Part shown: positions 21,623 through 31,677 of the stretch, one piece after another
How positions within the stretch are numbered: position 1 is the stretch's first letter
Layout of the letters: the number at the start of each line of letters is the position of its first letter
DNA from: Lentimicrobiaceae bacterium
Lineage (GTDB): Bacteria; Bacteroidota; Bacteroidia; Bacteroidales; F082
Length of the DNA stretch: 64,000 nt
NCBI GenBank assembly: GCA_002708315.1
Contig: PANC01000019.1
Coordinates: forward strand, 1 to 64,000
Direction of reading: 5' to 3'
The notes under the pieces: model-generated
The model's database searches: none
The model's input: only the letters and a program-made list of their open reading frames with translations
Told to the model about the DNA's origin: nothing
Program-made: the position numbers and the translations under genes

Positions 21623-22858
21623 TTGCCATCCATTAATGAAATAATTGTGCATCCAGGAAAACTAAAAATAGAAGAATATGACTATAATCTTAATGATGCC
21701 CAAATAGCAAAATACCCTTTAGTCGAAAGGGATTCATCTAAATTGCTTTATCTTGATGGTGGAATTCCTAAAAATAAAAGATTCAAACAACTAACGGAGC
21801 TTATTCCTTCAGATTCTTTATTATTATTTAATAAAACAAAAGTTGTTAATGCTCGAATAAATTTCAAAAAAATAACAGGTGCAATAATTGAAGTATTTTG
21901 TCTCGAACCTGTTGAACCTGTGAATGATTTTCAACTTGCTCTTCAACAAAATTCTCCTGTGGTGTGGAAATGTTTGGTGGGCAATGCCAAAAGATGGAAG
22001 TCTGGGCTATTAGAACTTGCAATCCAAGTTGAAGGTAGGAGTATATGCTTAATAGCAAGGAAAAAGCTTAAGTTATCAAATGAATATCTAATAGAATTTA
22101 GTTGGAATGATAATGAGATTACTTTTTCTCAAATAATAAATGCAATCGGTATGATTCCAATTCCACCCTATCTTAATCGAAAAGCAGAAGAATCTGATAA
22201 TAAGCGATACCAGACTATTTATGCTGAAGATGAAGGATCAGTTGCTGCACCAACAGCAGGTTTACATTTTACAGAATCTATTTTTAATGCTTTGAAAATA
22301 AAGGGTATTGAAGTTGATAGTATAACACTTCATGTTGGTGCAGGAACATTTAAACCTGTTGTTTCTCCGGAGGTAGATGGCCATGAAATGCATGTGGAAA
22401 AGATTGTAGTTCAAGTTAAAACCCTAGAACATCTATTAGAAAAGATTAATTCTGATATAATTCCGGTTGGCACCACCAGCATGAGAACACTTGAAAGCCT
22501 TTATTGGATGGCAATTAAATTATTACAAGGAGATACAAGTTTCTCAGTTGGTCAATGGGACGCTTATAAACTCAATAATTATAAGCTAAGTAATCGGGAA
22601 GCAATCGAAGTATTACTAAGTTATTTTAGGGAAAATGATTTATCTGAGATTCACGGAGAAACCAGGTTAATGATTGCTCCAGGGTATAAATTTAAATTTG
22701 CAACCGGTCTAATTACCAATTTTCATCAACCAAAAAGCACACTTCTCTTATTAGTATCTGCTCTGGTTGGTGACGATTGGAAAAGAGCCTATGAATTTGC
22801 GTTAGAACATGAATACAGGTTCTTGAGTTACGGGGATAGTTGCTTTTTCAAAGTTTAA
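21623..22858 (+). CDS. queA: S-adenosylmethionine:tRNA ribosyltransferase-isomerase
   Basis: GSVAAPTAGLHFTE, HVGAGTFKPV, NFHQPKSTLLLLVSA motifs; start codon uncertain (TTG/GTG). Confidence 0.93.
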   Translation: MPSINEIIVHPGKLKIEEYDYNLNDAQIAKYPLVERDSSKLLYLDGGIPKNKRFKQLTELIPSDSLLLFNKTKVVNARINFKKITGAIIEVFCLEPVEPVNDFQLALQQNSPVVWKCLVGNAKRWKSGLLELAIQVEGRSICLIARKKLKLSNEYLIEFSWNDNEITFSQIINAIGMIPIPPYLNRKAEESDNKRYQTIYAEDEGSVAAPTAGLHFTESIFNALKIKGIEVDSITLHVGAGTFKPVVSPEVDGHEMHVEKIVVQVKTLEHLLEKINSDIIPVGTTSMRTLESLYWMAIKLLQGDTSFSVGQWDAYKLNNYKLSNREAIEVLLSYFRENDLSEIHGETRLMIAPGYKFKFATGLITNFHQPKSTLLLLVSALVGDDWKRAYEFALEHEYRFLSYGDSCFFKV

Positions 22859-22912
22859 AATAAGTAAAGAGAGTGTGAATAAATGATTATTGTGTATGAT
22901 AGTTTTAAACAC

Positions 22913-23161
22913 TTATGCATTTACTGCAACAACTTCCTTTATTTCTGGTAGCACCTTCTTCAACGTAGTTTCAACTCCGTTCTTAAGGGTAACAGTGCTA
23001 AGTGAACATGACCCACAAGCTCCAGTAAGCTCTACGTTTACCACATTATCATCTGTGATTTCTAAAAATGTAATATCCCCACCATCGGCTTGCAGATAAG
23101 GCCTTACTTGTTCTAAAACATTGAGTACTTTTTGAGTTAATTCTTCCTTAGTTCTTTCCAT
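22913..23161 (-). CDS. NifU C-terminal-domain family Fe-S scaffold
   Basis: GACGSCSLSTVTLKNGVE (CxxC) motif; 82 aa. Confidence 0.93.
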   Translation of the reverse strand: MERTKEELTQKVLNVLEQVRPYLQADGGDITFLEITDDNVVNVELTGACGSCSLSTVTLKNGVETTLKKVLPEIKEVVAVNA

Positions 23162-23171
23162 TATTGAGTTT

Positions 23172-24224
23172 TTATAGTCTTTCTATTTCTTCTTCAACTT
23201 TATCTGCAATTTCCGCAAAGTTAATGCCTAAGCCATTATCGTTATTAAGAACAACCGGAATTCCACCATCGCCTGATTCAACAATTTTTTCTTTGATGGG
23301 AATACGACCTAATACAGGTATATCAAGTTCTTGTGCTAGTTCGTCAGTAGCTCCCTTTCCAAATATATAGTATTTTTTGTCTGGTAATTCATCGGGGGTA
23401 AAATATGACATGTTTTCAACGACTCCCAACAAGGGAATTGTGAGTTTGTCCTGACGGTACATCATTGCTGCTCGTCGAACGTCTGAAGTTGCTATCTTTT
23501 GAGGTGTAGTAACCAATACTGTACCCTTTACATTATATGATTGAGCTAATGTAAGCTGTATATCTCCTGTTCCTGGAGGCATATCAATAACCAAATAATC
23601 AAGGTCTCCCCATTCGGCACCTTTCATTAATTGGTTAAAGGCACTATTTATATTGGGGCCTCTCCACATAAGAGCCTGATCCGGTTTAACAAAAAAGCCA
23701 AGAGATAAAATTTTAACTCCATGATTTTCCAAAGGGACCATTATTGACTTTCCTTCACGCTCAATAAGGGCTGGTTGCTTGCCTTCAACACCAAACATCA
23801 TTGGAACAGATGGTCCCATTATATCTGCATCTAGAATTCCAACCGCCTTGCCAGATTTTGACAACGCAACAGCAAGGTTTGCAGCAATTGTTGATTTACC
23901 AACACCACCCTTACCAGCAATAACAGCAACTATATTCTTTACACCTGATAATGGACCTAATCCCTTATCTTTCTCAGCAATTGAACTTACTTCAACTGAT
24001 ATCTTTTCACCCAATTCTGTCTTTAGAGTTTTTACAATAGAATTGGAAACAATACCTACTGCAGGATCATCCAACTTTGGAAAAACAACACTTACTTTTA
24101 TAACGTTTCCTTTTATGCTGATATCATCTATCATTCCCAAGTCAACAATATTATTTTGCTTGGCAAAAAATATGACTTCTTTTAGAGCTTTAGTTACATC
24201 GTGATTGGTGATGAACTGTGACAT
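23172..24224 (-). CDS. Mrp/NBP35/ApbC family P-loop ATPase
   Basis: DUF59 N-term, GKGGVGKSTIAANLAVALSKSGKAVGILDADIMGPS. Confidence 0.95.
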   Translation of the reverse strand: MSQFITNHDVTKALKEVIFFAKQNNIVDLGMIDDISIKGNVIKVSVVFPKLDDPAVGIVSNSIVKTLKTELGEKISVEVSSIAEKDKGLGPLSGVKNIVAVIAGKGGVGKSTIAANLAVALSKSGKAVGILDADIMGPSVPMMFGVEGKQPALIEREGKSIMVPLENHGVKILSLGFFVKPDQALMWRGPNINSAFNQLMKGAEWGDLDYLVIDMPPGTGDIQLTLAQSYNVKGTVLVTTPQKIATSDVRRAAMMYRQDKLTIPLLGVVENMSYFTPDELPDKKYYIFGKGATDELAQELDIPVLGRIPIKEKIVESGDGGIPVVLNNDNGLGINFAEIADKVEEEIERL

Positions 24225-24554
24225 ATTGTTTTAATTTAGATTTAAAATTAATAGGGTGTTTAGTGCCACAAAATTACAATTATTTCTTGTGGGAAAATAA
24301 TTTCTACTTATTTAGATGCCTTCCATATTAATTCGATAATGATTTAAAATTTATAGCATTTTATACAATTATTAGCTCACTAATTAATTGTAGACTAAAA
24401 CGTCTAGTATGTATTTCATTTAATTCACTGTTAATGAATAAGTATCCATTAATTGTATTCATTTAAATTTATTTTCGAAATCATTTGATTAATTGAAAAA
24501 TTATGTCTTATTTTGCACTCCTTTTTTGAACAGGATAATTTAAATTACATAGAG

Positions 24555-24794
24555 ATGTCAAGAGTTTGCCAGATAACAGGAAAAAAAGTGATTTCAGGAA
24601 ACAATGTAAGTCACTCACATGCTAAGACCAAAAGAAAATTTCAACCTAACTTGCATACAAAAAGATTTTTTGTGCCCGAAACAGGTAAATGGATAACATT
24701 AATGGTAAGTGCAAACGGTATCCGTACTATAAACAAGAAAGGTATTACCAGTGCTCTAAAAGAAGCTGCCGAAAAAGGTTTTTATAAGGCCTAG
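24555..24794 (+). CDS. rpmB: 50S ribosomal protein L28
   Basis: MSRVCQITGKKVISGNNVSHSHAKTKRKFQPNLHTKRF; ATG at 24555 is downstream of the ORF-track start. Confidence 0.97.
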   Translation: MSRVCQITGKKVISGNNVSHSHAKTKRKFQPNLHTKRFFVPETGKWITLMVSANGIRTINKKGITSALKEAAEKGFYKA

Positions 24795-24813
24795 CTTAAA
24801 AAGATATTTACAG

Positions 24814-24849
24814 AAGAGAGATTGTCAGAAATGATAATCTCTTTTTTTT
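24814..24849 (+). terminator. Intrinsic terminator of rpmB
   Basis: Hairpin AGAGATTGTC-AGAAAT-GATAATCTCT followed by a T run. Confidence 0.85.
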
Positions 24850-24887
24850 GCATTTATCCAAATTAATAGGTTGGGAATTTTTTAAAA

Positions 24888-26060
24888 TCAGAAGTTTCGT
24901 CTTAATGTATCTGCAATTTCATCTGACAGTTTATTAAATACTTGTTTTTGATTTCCATCAGCATCTATTTTACTATACTTACCTTGTTTTTGATAAAAAT
25001 CAACCACGGGTTCTGTTTTCTCAGTATACTGTTCCAGTCTATTGATTATCAACTCTGTGCTTTTATCATAAGGTCTTGCCTTGCCCTTATTTTTTCCTCT
25101 TGAGCTCAATCTTTTTATTGCTTCAAGGGTTCCCAACTTAAGTTCGATCATATTGGAAACTTTCATTCCAACCCTCTGTAATAAGCCATCTAAGATATAG
25201 GCTTGAACTATTGTTCTAGGAAAACCTTTGAAAATAAATCCATTGGCTTTTGGGTTTGCATTTATCTTATCAGCTATAAGTTTTATGGGAATTATATCAG
25301 GAACTATCTCTCCCTTGTCCATAAATGGTTTGGCAATATTTCCAGTCTCTGTATTATTCTTTATTTCTTCTCTCATCAACTTACCCGTTGAAATATATAC
25401 TAGGTTATGTTTATCTGCAAGAAGCTGACCCTGAGTACCTTTACCTGACCCTGGTTTTCCTAGCAGGACAATATTAGTAAACTCTTTTTTCTTGTTTTTC
25501 TCTATATACTTGACAATATTTTCAAAAATATCGTCCATATTACCTACGCCATTAACCTTATGATACTTGCCCTGGTCCTCATAATAACTAGCAACAGGTT
25601 TTGTTTTTTCTTCATATTCTTGAAGGCGTACTTTTATTACATCTAAATTATCATCAGATCGACCAGAAGTTGCAGAACGAAGTAACAAGCGATCAACAAG
25701 TTCAGGATCTGGCACATCAAGGCTTATCATCATTTGCAGACTGGTGTTAAGCTTCAATAATAATCCATCAAGAATATATGCTTGGACAACAGTGCGTGGG
25801 AAACCATCAAAAAGAATTCCTCTAGCATTTTTATTTTCTTTTATCTTTTTCTCAATTATTTGAACCACAAGTTCATCAGGAACAAGTCCTCCAGCTTCAA
25901 TTATACTTTTTGCTTCTTGGCCAAGCTCAGAATTTGCATCAATTTCTGATCTAAGAATTTCTCCTGTAGATATATAAGTTAAGTGATATTTATCAAGTAA
26001 CTTCTTTGATTGAGTTCCTTTACCTGCGCCCGGGGGGCCAAAGAGAGCTATATTAAGCAT
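24888..26060 (-). CDS. adk: Tandem-duplicated adenylate kinase-like protein (two Adk domains)
   Basis: Two P-loops (GPPGAGKGTQ, GKPGSGKGTQ), two STG[EK][IL]LR/M motifs, two GFPRT motifs, (V/I)VQAYILDGLL in both halves; 390 aa. Confidence 0.93.
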   Translation of the reverse strand: MLNIALFGPPGAGKGTQSKKLLDKYHLTYISTGEILRSEIDANSELGQEAKSIIEAGGLVPDELVVQIIEKKIKENKNARGILFDGFPRTVVQAYILDGLLLKLNTSLQMMISLDVPDPELVDRLLLRSATSGRSDDNLDVIKVRLQEYEEKTKPVASYYEDQGKYHKVNGVGNMDDIFENIVKYIEKNKKKEFTNIVLLGKPGSGKGTQGQLLADKHNLVYISTGKLMREEIKNNTETGNIAKPFMDKGEIVPDIIPIKLIADKINANPKANGFIFKGFPRTIVQAYILDGLLQRVGMKVSNMIELKLGTLEAIKRLSSRGKNKGKARPYDKSTELIINRLEQYTEKTEPVVDFYQKQGKYSKIDADGNQKQVFNKLSDEIADTLRRNF

Positions 26061-26071
26061 AATACTGGGTG

Positions 26072-26617
26072 TTATTTATTATCAGTGATTTTATATATAT
26101 CTTTCAAGTTTCTTCCCTGACCATCATAATCTAAACCATACCCTACTATAAAATCATTGGGTATATCTAATCCTACATAATCTATTTTGTAATCTTTTCT
26201 AAAGGCATCTGGCTTGAATAATAAAGTTGCAATTTTAACATCTTCAGCTCCCATTGTCTCCAACTGTCCCAGTACATTTTCCATGGTTATACCAGAATCG
26301 ATTATATCTTCTATAATTACAACCGATCTACCAGTTAAATCCTCATCAAAACCAATAAGCTGTCTAACTGTTTCTGTAGAAGATGTTCCTTCATATGATG
26401 CTAGTTTAACAAAAGATATTTCACATGGTAGCTCTACCTTTTTAAGTAAATCACTTGCAAACATAAAAGAGCCATTTAAAATTACAAGAAAAATTGGAGT
26501 TTTATTCTCCATATCCTTATTTATCTTAGTGGCAACCTTACTTATTGCTACATCTATTTCTGTGGATGAAATAAATGGTTTAAAATATTTATCATGTATT
26601 TTAATTGTATTCATCAA
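26072..26617 (-). CDS. hpt: Hypoxanthine phosphoribosyltransferase
   Basis: PRPP motif VVIIEDIIDSGITM; LNGSFMFASDLL. Confidence 0.95.
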   Translation of the reverse strand: MMNTIKIHDKYFKPFISSTEIDVAISKVATKINKDMENKTPIFLVILNGSFMFASDLLKKVELPCEISFVKLASYEGTSSTETVRQLIGFDEDLTGRSVVIIEDIIDSGITMENVLGQLETMGAEDVKIATLLFKPDAFRKDYKIDYVGLDIPNDFIVGYGLDYDGQGRNLKDIYKITDNK

Positions 26618-26748
26618 ATATTAGTTGCTTAATCAATGGTAATTTAACCATTTAAAAAAAAGAGACGACAAAGATAGAACTTAACACTTTATTAGCAAAC
26701 TCATTTTATGTATTTTTGTATTCCTAAAAAAATTAATTACACAAAATT

Positions 26749-27255
26749 ATGAAAGCAGTTGTAAGTATTATAATGGGAAGCACGTCTGATTTAAAAGTTA
26801 TGGAAAAAGCTGCCGCTTTCCTCAATGAATTGGAGATACCATTTGAAATCAATGCGTTATCCGCACACAGAACGCCTGGTGAAGTAGAAGTTTTTGCAAA
26901 AAATGCAGAAAGAAACGGTATAAAAGTTATCATTGCAGGAGCTGGAATGGCAGCACATCTCCCTGGTGTAATTGCATCAATGACAACTGTTCCCGTAATA
27001 GGGGTGCCCATAAATGCATCTCTAGACGGTATGGATGCGCTTCTTGCAATTGTTCAAATGCCTCCTGGTATACCTGTTGCAACAGTTGGTATAAATGGAG
27101 CTTTAAACGCGGGTATTCTTGCAGCACAAATGATGGCAACGGGAGATCCTAAGATGATGGAAAAAATACATCATCATAAAAAAACGCTTAAACAAAAAAT
27201 TGTAAAAGCAAATGAGGACCTCAAAGCAGTTAACTACAAATTCAAAGTTAATTAA
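26749..27255 (+). CDS. purE: 5-(carboxyamino)imidazole ribonucleotide mutase
   Basis: IIMGSTSDLKVM, SAHRTP, AGAGMAAHLPGV. Confidence 0.97.
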   Translation: MKAVVSIIMGSTSDLKVMEKAAAFLNELEIPFEINALSAHRTPGEVEVFAKNAERNGIKVIIAGAGMAAHLPGVIASMTTVPVIGVPINASLDGMDALLAIVQMPPGIPVATVGINGALNAGILAAQMMATGDPKMMEKIHHHKKTLKQKIVKANEDLKAVNYKFKVN

Positions 27256-27289
27256 GCTTGCCTGCCTATAGTTTAAGAATAAATCAACT

Positions 27290-27919
27290 CTATAATTTTC
27301 TGATAACTAAAAGACCATCTCGTATTGACAACATGACTTGTTCAACACTCTTGTCATTTTTGATATAGGTATTAAATTCCAAAAGAGATTTGGTATCAGC
27401 ATCTGGATTTTGATCTGTAACTTTACCACTCCATAAAACATTATCTGCTATTATTAATCCACCTTTGGATAACTTAGGAAGCACTAATTTATAATATCTT
27501 AGGTACTCCGCTTTATTAGCATCAATAAATACCATATCAAATGTCTCTTCTATCTTAGGAATTACATCTAAAGCATTACCCATTATCAGCTTAATTTTAT
27601 TTTCGTTTTCGGATTTTGAAATATGATCTTGGATAATTTTTTCTAATTCAACATTTGATTCAATAGTATAAAGTATTCCACCTTCAACAAGGCCTTTCAC
27701 AAGGCATAAAGCAGAATAGCCAGTAAAAGATCCAATCTCTAATATGACCCTTGGGTTGGCAATTTTTGATATCAACTCCAAAAATTTTCCTTGTATTTTT
27801 CCTGAGATCATTCGTGGAAGTGTAGTTCGTAAGTTTGTTTTACGGTTAAGGTCATAAAGTAATGTATCCTCATCACTGGTGTGATCTTCAATATATTTTT
27901 CTAAATCGGCTCTAATCAT
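27290..27919 (-). CDS. Class I SAM-dependent O-methyltransferase (methyltransferase 3 family)
   Basis: ILEIGSFTGYSALCL; DMVFIDANKAEYLRYY; IADNVLWSGKV. Confidence 0.93.
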   Translation of the reverse strand: MIRADLEKYIEDHTSDEDTLLYDLNRKTNLRTTLPRMISGKIQGKFLELISKIANPRVILEIGSFTGYSALCLVKGLVEGGILYTIESNVELEKIIQDHISKSENENKIKLIMGNALDVIPKIEETFDMVFIDANKAEYLRYYKLVLPKLSKGGLIIADNVLWSGKVTDQNPDADTKSLLEFNTYIKNDKSVEQVMLSIRDGLLVIRKL

Positions 27920-27924
27920 TATAA

Positions 27925-29172
27925 TTATTCATTTAAATATCTTAAAATGCTCATCTTCTTTGAATCAAATATCTCATTTGACACATCTAAAATTTGATCA
28001 GCAGTTATATTTCCTATTTCATCAATTACCTCTTCAATTGTTTTTACTCGAGACTTATAAAGCAAAACCTTTGCAATTCCCAACATTTCATTTTGATACG
28101 ATTCGCTTGACATTGCAAGCTGACCCACAATCTGTCTTTTTGCACGATGTAATTGCATGGTACCCAGCTTCTTATTTCGCATCCTAGCAAGCACTTTTAA
28201 AGCAAGATTTATGCTTTTATCAACATAATTAATATCTGATCCTATATAAATATTAAAAACCCCAGTATCCGAATATGGTTGAAACATTGATTCAACACTA
28301 TAAGCTAAGGCATGTTTTTCTCGTATTTCCATACTAAGTGTTGAGTTTAGTGCAGGGCCACCAAGCAAATTGCTTATAAGAAGTAATGTCAGTTTGTTTG
28401 AATGGCTCCTAGAATAAGCTATGTTGCCAAGCATGCAATGAGAAAGGTGAGAATTCATTGATTTAACATGATTAGTTGGGATATAATTATTAAATGGAAT
28501 TCTTGTCAGGGATGATCTTGTTTGGGGAATATCGTTAAAATACTTTTCAATAATGCTGATAAGTTTCTTAAAATCTATCTGTCCAACAGATGCAATTACC
28601 ATTTCCTCAGTGCTATATTTGGTTTTAATAAAACGAAGTATGTCTTTCCGCTTTAATGATTTAATATTTTCAATGCTCCCAAGTATATTTCTACCCAATG
28701 AATGGCCATTGTAAATTAAATCTTCAAAATCATCAAAAATTAATTCCGCAGGGCTGTCGTTATATGAATTAATTTCATCTATAATTATATCTTTCTCCTT
28801 GGCTATCTCCTTTTGAGGATAAACAGAGTTAAAAGCCACATCAGCAAAAAGTTCTATGCTTTGTTTATAGTAATTTGGCATAAAAGATGCATAGATACAA
28901 GTCTCTTCTTTTGTTGTATAGGCATTTAGCTCTCCTCCAATATTCTCTATTCTACTAAGCACGTGATGTGCCTTTCTTTTATTTGTACCCTTAAACAGCA
29001 TATGCTCTATTAGGTGAGCTAGCCCATTCTCATCTTCACATTCATCTCTTGATCCCGTATTGACCATTATGCCACAATGCGAAACTTTACCTTCTGTCTG
29101 TCTATGAATGATTTTGATACCATTCTTTAATATATGATACTGATATTTCACATGATATATTTTAAACTGCAA
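27925..29172 (-). CDS. M16 family zinc metallopeptidase
   Basis: HLIEHMLFKGT (HxxEH) and downstream EINSYNDSPAELI. Confidence 0.94.
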   Translation of the reverse strand: MQFKIYHVKYQYHILKNGIKIIHRQTEGKVSHCGIMVNTGSRDECEDENGLAHLIEHMLFKGTNKRKAHHVLSRIENIGGELNAYTTKEETCIYASFMPNYYKQSIELFADVAFNSVYPQKEIAKEKDIIIDEINSYNDSPAELIFDDFEDLIYNGHSLGRNILGSIENIKSLKRKDILRFIKTKYSTEEMVIASVGQIDFKKLISIIEKYFNDIPQTRSSLTRIPFNNYIPTNHVKSMNSHLSHCMLGNIAYSRSHSNKLTLLLISNLLGGPALNSTLSMEIREKHALAYSVESMFQPYSDTGVFNIYIGSDINYVDKSINLALKVLARMRNKKLGTMQLHRAKRQIVGQLAMSSESYQNEMLGIAKVLLYKSRVKTIEEVIDEIGNITADQILDVSNEIFDSKKMSILRYLNE

Positions 29173-29216
29173 AAGTAAATAAAGAAGACTAAATTATTTT
29201 TTATGTAATTTTGGGT

Positions 29217-29927
29217 ATGAATATATTTACAAAACTTGTTAACCTAAAGGTTCTATCCACTAGAAAAAGAAAGTTAGAATTTAGTATTCTGCTTTTTATC
29301 ATGAATTTTATTTTTGTGTTTATTATAGGCATATTCCCCATAAAAAGCTGGATTAGTGAATTATATAGTGTTTCTGTTTCAGGAATTTTCTTTGCTTCTG
29401 TAATTAGCATATCAGATCATCATGTACGATTTTTATTTTTAGCAATTATCCTAACAATATTAACATGGGTTTCTACGTACATGAACCTTAATATAATGCT
29501 CCATTTCACATCTCTTATTTCAATAATATTCTTCTTATACATAATTATTATTTCTGTTATAAGGATTGCTACAAGTAAGGAAGTGGGAGGTTTAGAGTTC
29601 TTAAGAGCTGTTAATATTTATTTCTTGATTGGAATAGTAGGAGCAATAATCTTTCGTTCCATATACGTCTCAGACCCCTCAGCAATAAATATAAATGACA
29701 ATAATGTTCTTGAGTCAACGGATTTGGTGTATTTCAGCTTCGAAACCATAACCACTCTGGGTTATGGGGATATTTCTCCGGGATCGCCATTGGCAAAAAA
29801 TGTATCTGTACTTTTAAGCTTTGCTGGTCAGCTATACCTTACAATGATTGGAGCATTATTGATTGGTAAATTTTTACAAAATTCTGAAAAAAAGAATAGG
29901 AAAGAGAACACTACCTCCAAAAAGTAA
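29217..29927 (+). CDS. Potassium channel family protein (pore-loop ion channel)
   Basis: Multiple TMs and selectivity filter ETITTLGYGDISPGS; ATG at 29217 preferred to the TTG of the ORF track. Confidence 0.85.
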   Translation: MNIFTKLVNLKVLSTRKRKLEFSILLFIMNFIFVFIIGIFPIKSWISELYSVSVSGIFFASVISISDHHVRFLFLAIILTILTWVSTYMNLNIMLHFTSLISIIFFLYIIIISVIRIATSKEVGGLEFLRAVNIYFLIGIVGAIIFRSIYVSDPSAININDNNVLESTDLVYFSFETITTLGYGDISPGSPLAKNVSVLLSFAGQLYLTMIGALLIGKFLQNSEKKNRKENTTSKK

Positions 29928-29933
29928 TGCTGA

Positions 29934-30617
29934 TTATTTTTGATTGTGCATCTTTATGGAAACTGATTTAGCGACTAAACCAAAGGCAATGATTACATAT
30001 CCTAATGCAACAAATATCAACAATCTGATATCAGATGTAACAAAGGCAAAGTAATATAACCCATGGAAAAAAGTAGCTACCCCAAGTCCTGTTAAAGTAT
30101 CAATAAATTCATTCTTACGAAGTTTGGCCATCCCTATGAAAAACCCCAATACTATTGAAAAAACTAAGTTTGCAATGGGGTAAGTATATAAAAAGAGAGT
30201 GAAATTATGCATTTGTTCGGATGAACCAATAATCTCAAAAGCAAATAAAACAGTGGCAACAATTGAAAACCCTAATCCAATAAAAATAGAGTAAATAATT
30301 CCTTCTAAGGGTCCTGTAAATGTATTTAGTTTAAATAATGAGTAGCGCAGCGGAAGCATCATTGCAAATTCTGAGCTTAAGGCAATTCCAACAAAAACAA
30401 AGAATGCCATGCGCCTCATATTATTGTAATTACCATCCCATCTCAGATCGATAAAGTAATCTGCCAAAAGTAAAATTATGACCCCAATAGCACCCATTAA
30501 AATTGCATTTCGGATGTTTGAAAAGTTCTTAACTTCAAATTTATACTTCATGTATAAAATAGCCACAATGGTAATTAAGGGGGCAACTGCAAAGCTCAGG
30601 TAGTTTATTGTAGTCAT
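29934..30617 (-). CDS. Multi-pass membrane protein, possibly a PrsW-related family member
   Basis: About 7 TMs; EGIIYSIFIGLGFSIVAT and ATFFHGLYYFAF resemble PrsW conserved regions, but the EExxK motif is not seen. Confidence 0.45.
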   Translation of the reverse strand: MTTINYLSFAVAPLITIVAILYMKYKFEVKNFSNIRNAILMGAIGVIILLLADYFIDLRWDGNYNNMRRMAFFVFVGIALSSEFAMMLPLRYSLFKLNTFTGPLEGIIYSIFIGLGFSIVATVLFAFEIIGSSEQMHNFTLFLYTYPIANLVFSIVLGFFIGMAKLRKNEFIDTLTGLGVATFFHGLYYFAFVTSDIRLLIFVALGYVIIAFGLVAKSVSIKMHNQK

Positions 30618-30745
30618 TTGAGTAGTATCTTGTTTAATTTTATCAAATATAATAAATGTTTGTAATTTCGTGATGTCAAATCAATAAATTGTAAGGTTTA
30701 ATGCTTAGATTATAACTGTTCAACAAAAAAATACTTTAATTTTTA

Positions 30746-31666
30746 ATGATATTTAAAAAGCAGGGAAGAGTTCAAAAATCAACAGGAAGTTGGTATTCAG
30801 TTTCTACTGATACTGAGCAAATATATCAATGTAGGTTAAAGGGAGTTTTCAGAAATAAAGGAATTAAAACCACAAATCCAATTGCAGTAGGTGACATAGT
30901 AGACATAGAAATTGAAAGTAGCGATAACACTGGAATAATCACAAATATCCACCCGCGTACAAATTACATTATAAGAAAGGCAACTAAGCTCTCAAAATCG
31001 ACACATATAATTGCTTCGAATGTGGAACAAGTAATAATAATTGTTTCTCTTGTCCAGCCACGCACATCAACAGGATTTATTGACCGGATATTAGCCACTG
31101 CTGAAGCATACCACATACCAACAGTAATTGTTTTTAATAAAACAGATTTATATGATGAAAATGTATTAATGCAACTCCATAATTTAAGATCTAATTATGA
31201 AAGTATTGGTTACAAAACAATTCAAACCTCAGCTATAACAGGAGATGGGCTTAAAAATCTTAAACATATTTTAAAGGATCAAATTAGTTTATTGTCTGGT
31301 CACTCGGGGGTAGGTAAATCGGCAATAATAAATAAGATAGACCCCAATCTTAATTTAAAAACAGGACAGATTTCTGATTATCATCTCAAGGGAATGCACA
31401 CAACTACTTTTGCCACAATGTTTCCACTGAGTTTTGGAGGAAATGTTATAGACACTCCTGGAATTAAGGAGTTTGGTCTTGTGGAATTTGAAAAAGTTGC
31501 TTTAGGTCAACGATTCCCTGAGATTCGTTGTCTTATGAAAGACTGCAAATTTAATAATTGTGTACATTTGAATGAACCTGGATGTGCTGTAATTGCAGCT
31601 GTTGAAAATGGTGAAATTGCAGAATATAGATACGAAAATTATCTAAATATGCTTAACTCAATCTAA
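30746..31666 (+). CDS. rsgA: Ribosome small subunit-dependent GTPase A
   Basis: Circularly permuted GTPase: FNKTD, GHSGVGKSAIINKI, DTPGIKEFGL, zinc motif CLMKDCKFNNCVHLNEPGCAV. Confidence 0.96.
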   Translation: MIFKKQGRVQKSTGSWYSVSTDTEQIYQCRLKGVFRNKGIKTTNPIAVGDIVDIEIESSDNTGIITNIHPRTNYIIRKATKLSKSTHIIASNVEQVIIIVSLVQPRTSTGFIDRILATAEAYHIPTVIVFNKTDLYDENVLMQLHNLRSNYESIGYKTIQTSAITGDGLKNLKHILKDQISLLSGHSGVGKSAIINKIDPNLNLKTGQISDYHLKGMHTTTFATMFPLSFGGNVIDTPGIKEFGLVEFEKVALGQRFPEIRCLMKDCKFNNCVHLNEPGCAVIAAVENGEIAEYRYENYLNMLNSI

Positions 31667-31677
31667 AAATATAACGT

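Noticed and set aside
23779-24204. + strand 141-aa ORF antisense to mrp
   Set aside because: Complement of a conserved P-loop ATPase; no independent start signals or domain.
24888-26060. Tandem Adk as an assembly duplication
   Set aside because: The two halves differ greatly in sequence, including in key motifs, so this is an old in-frame duplication and not a repeat artefact.
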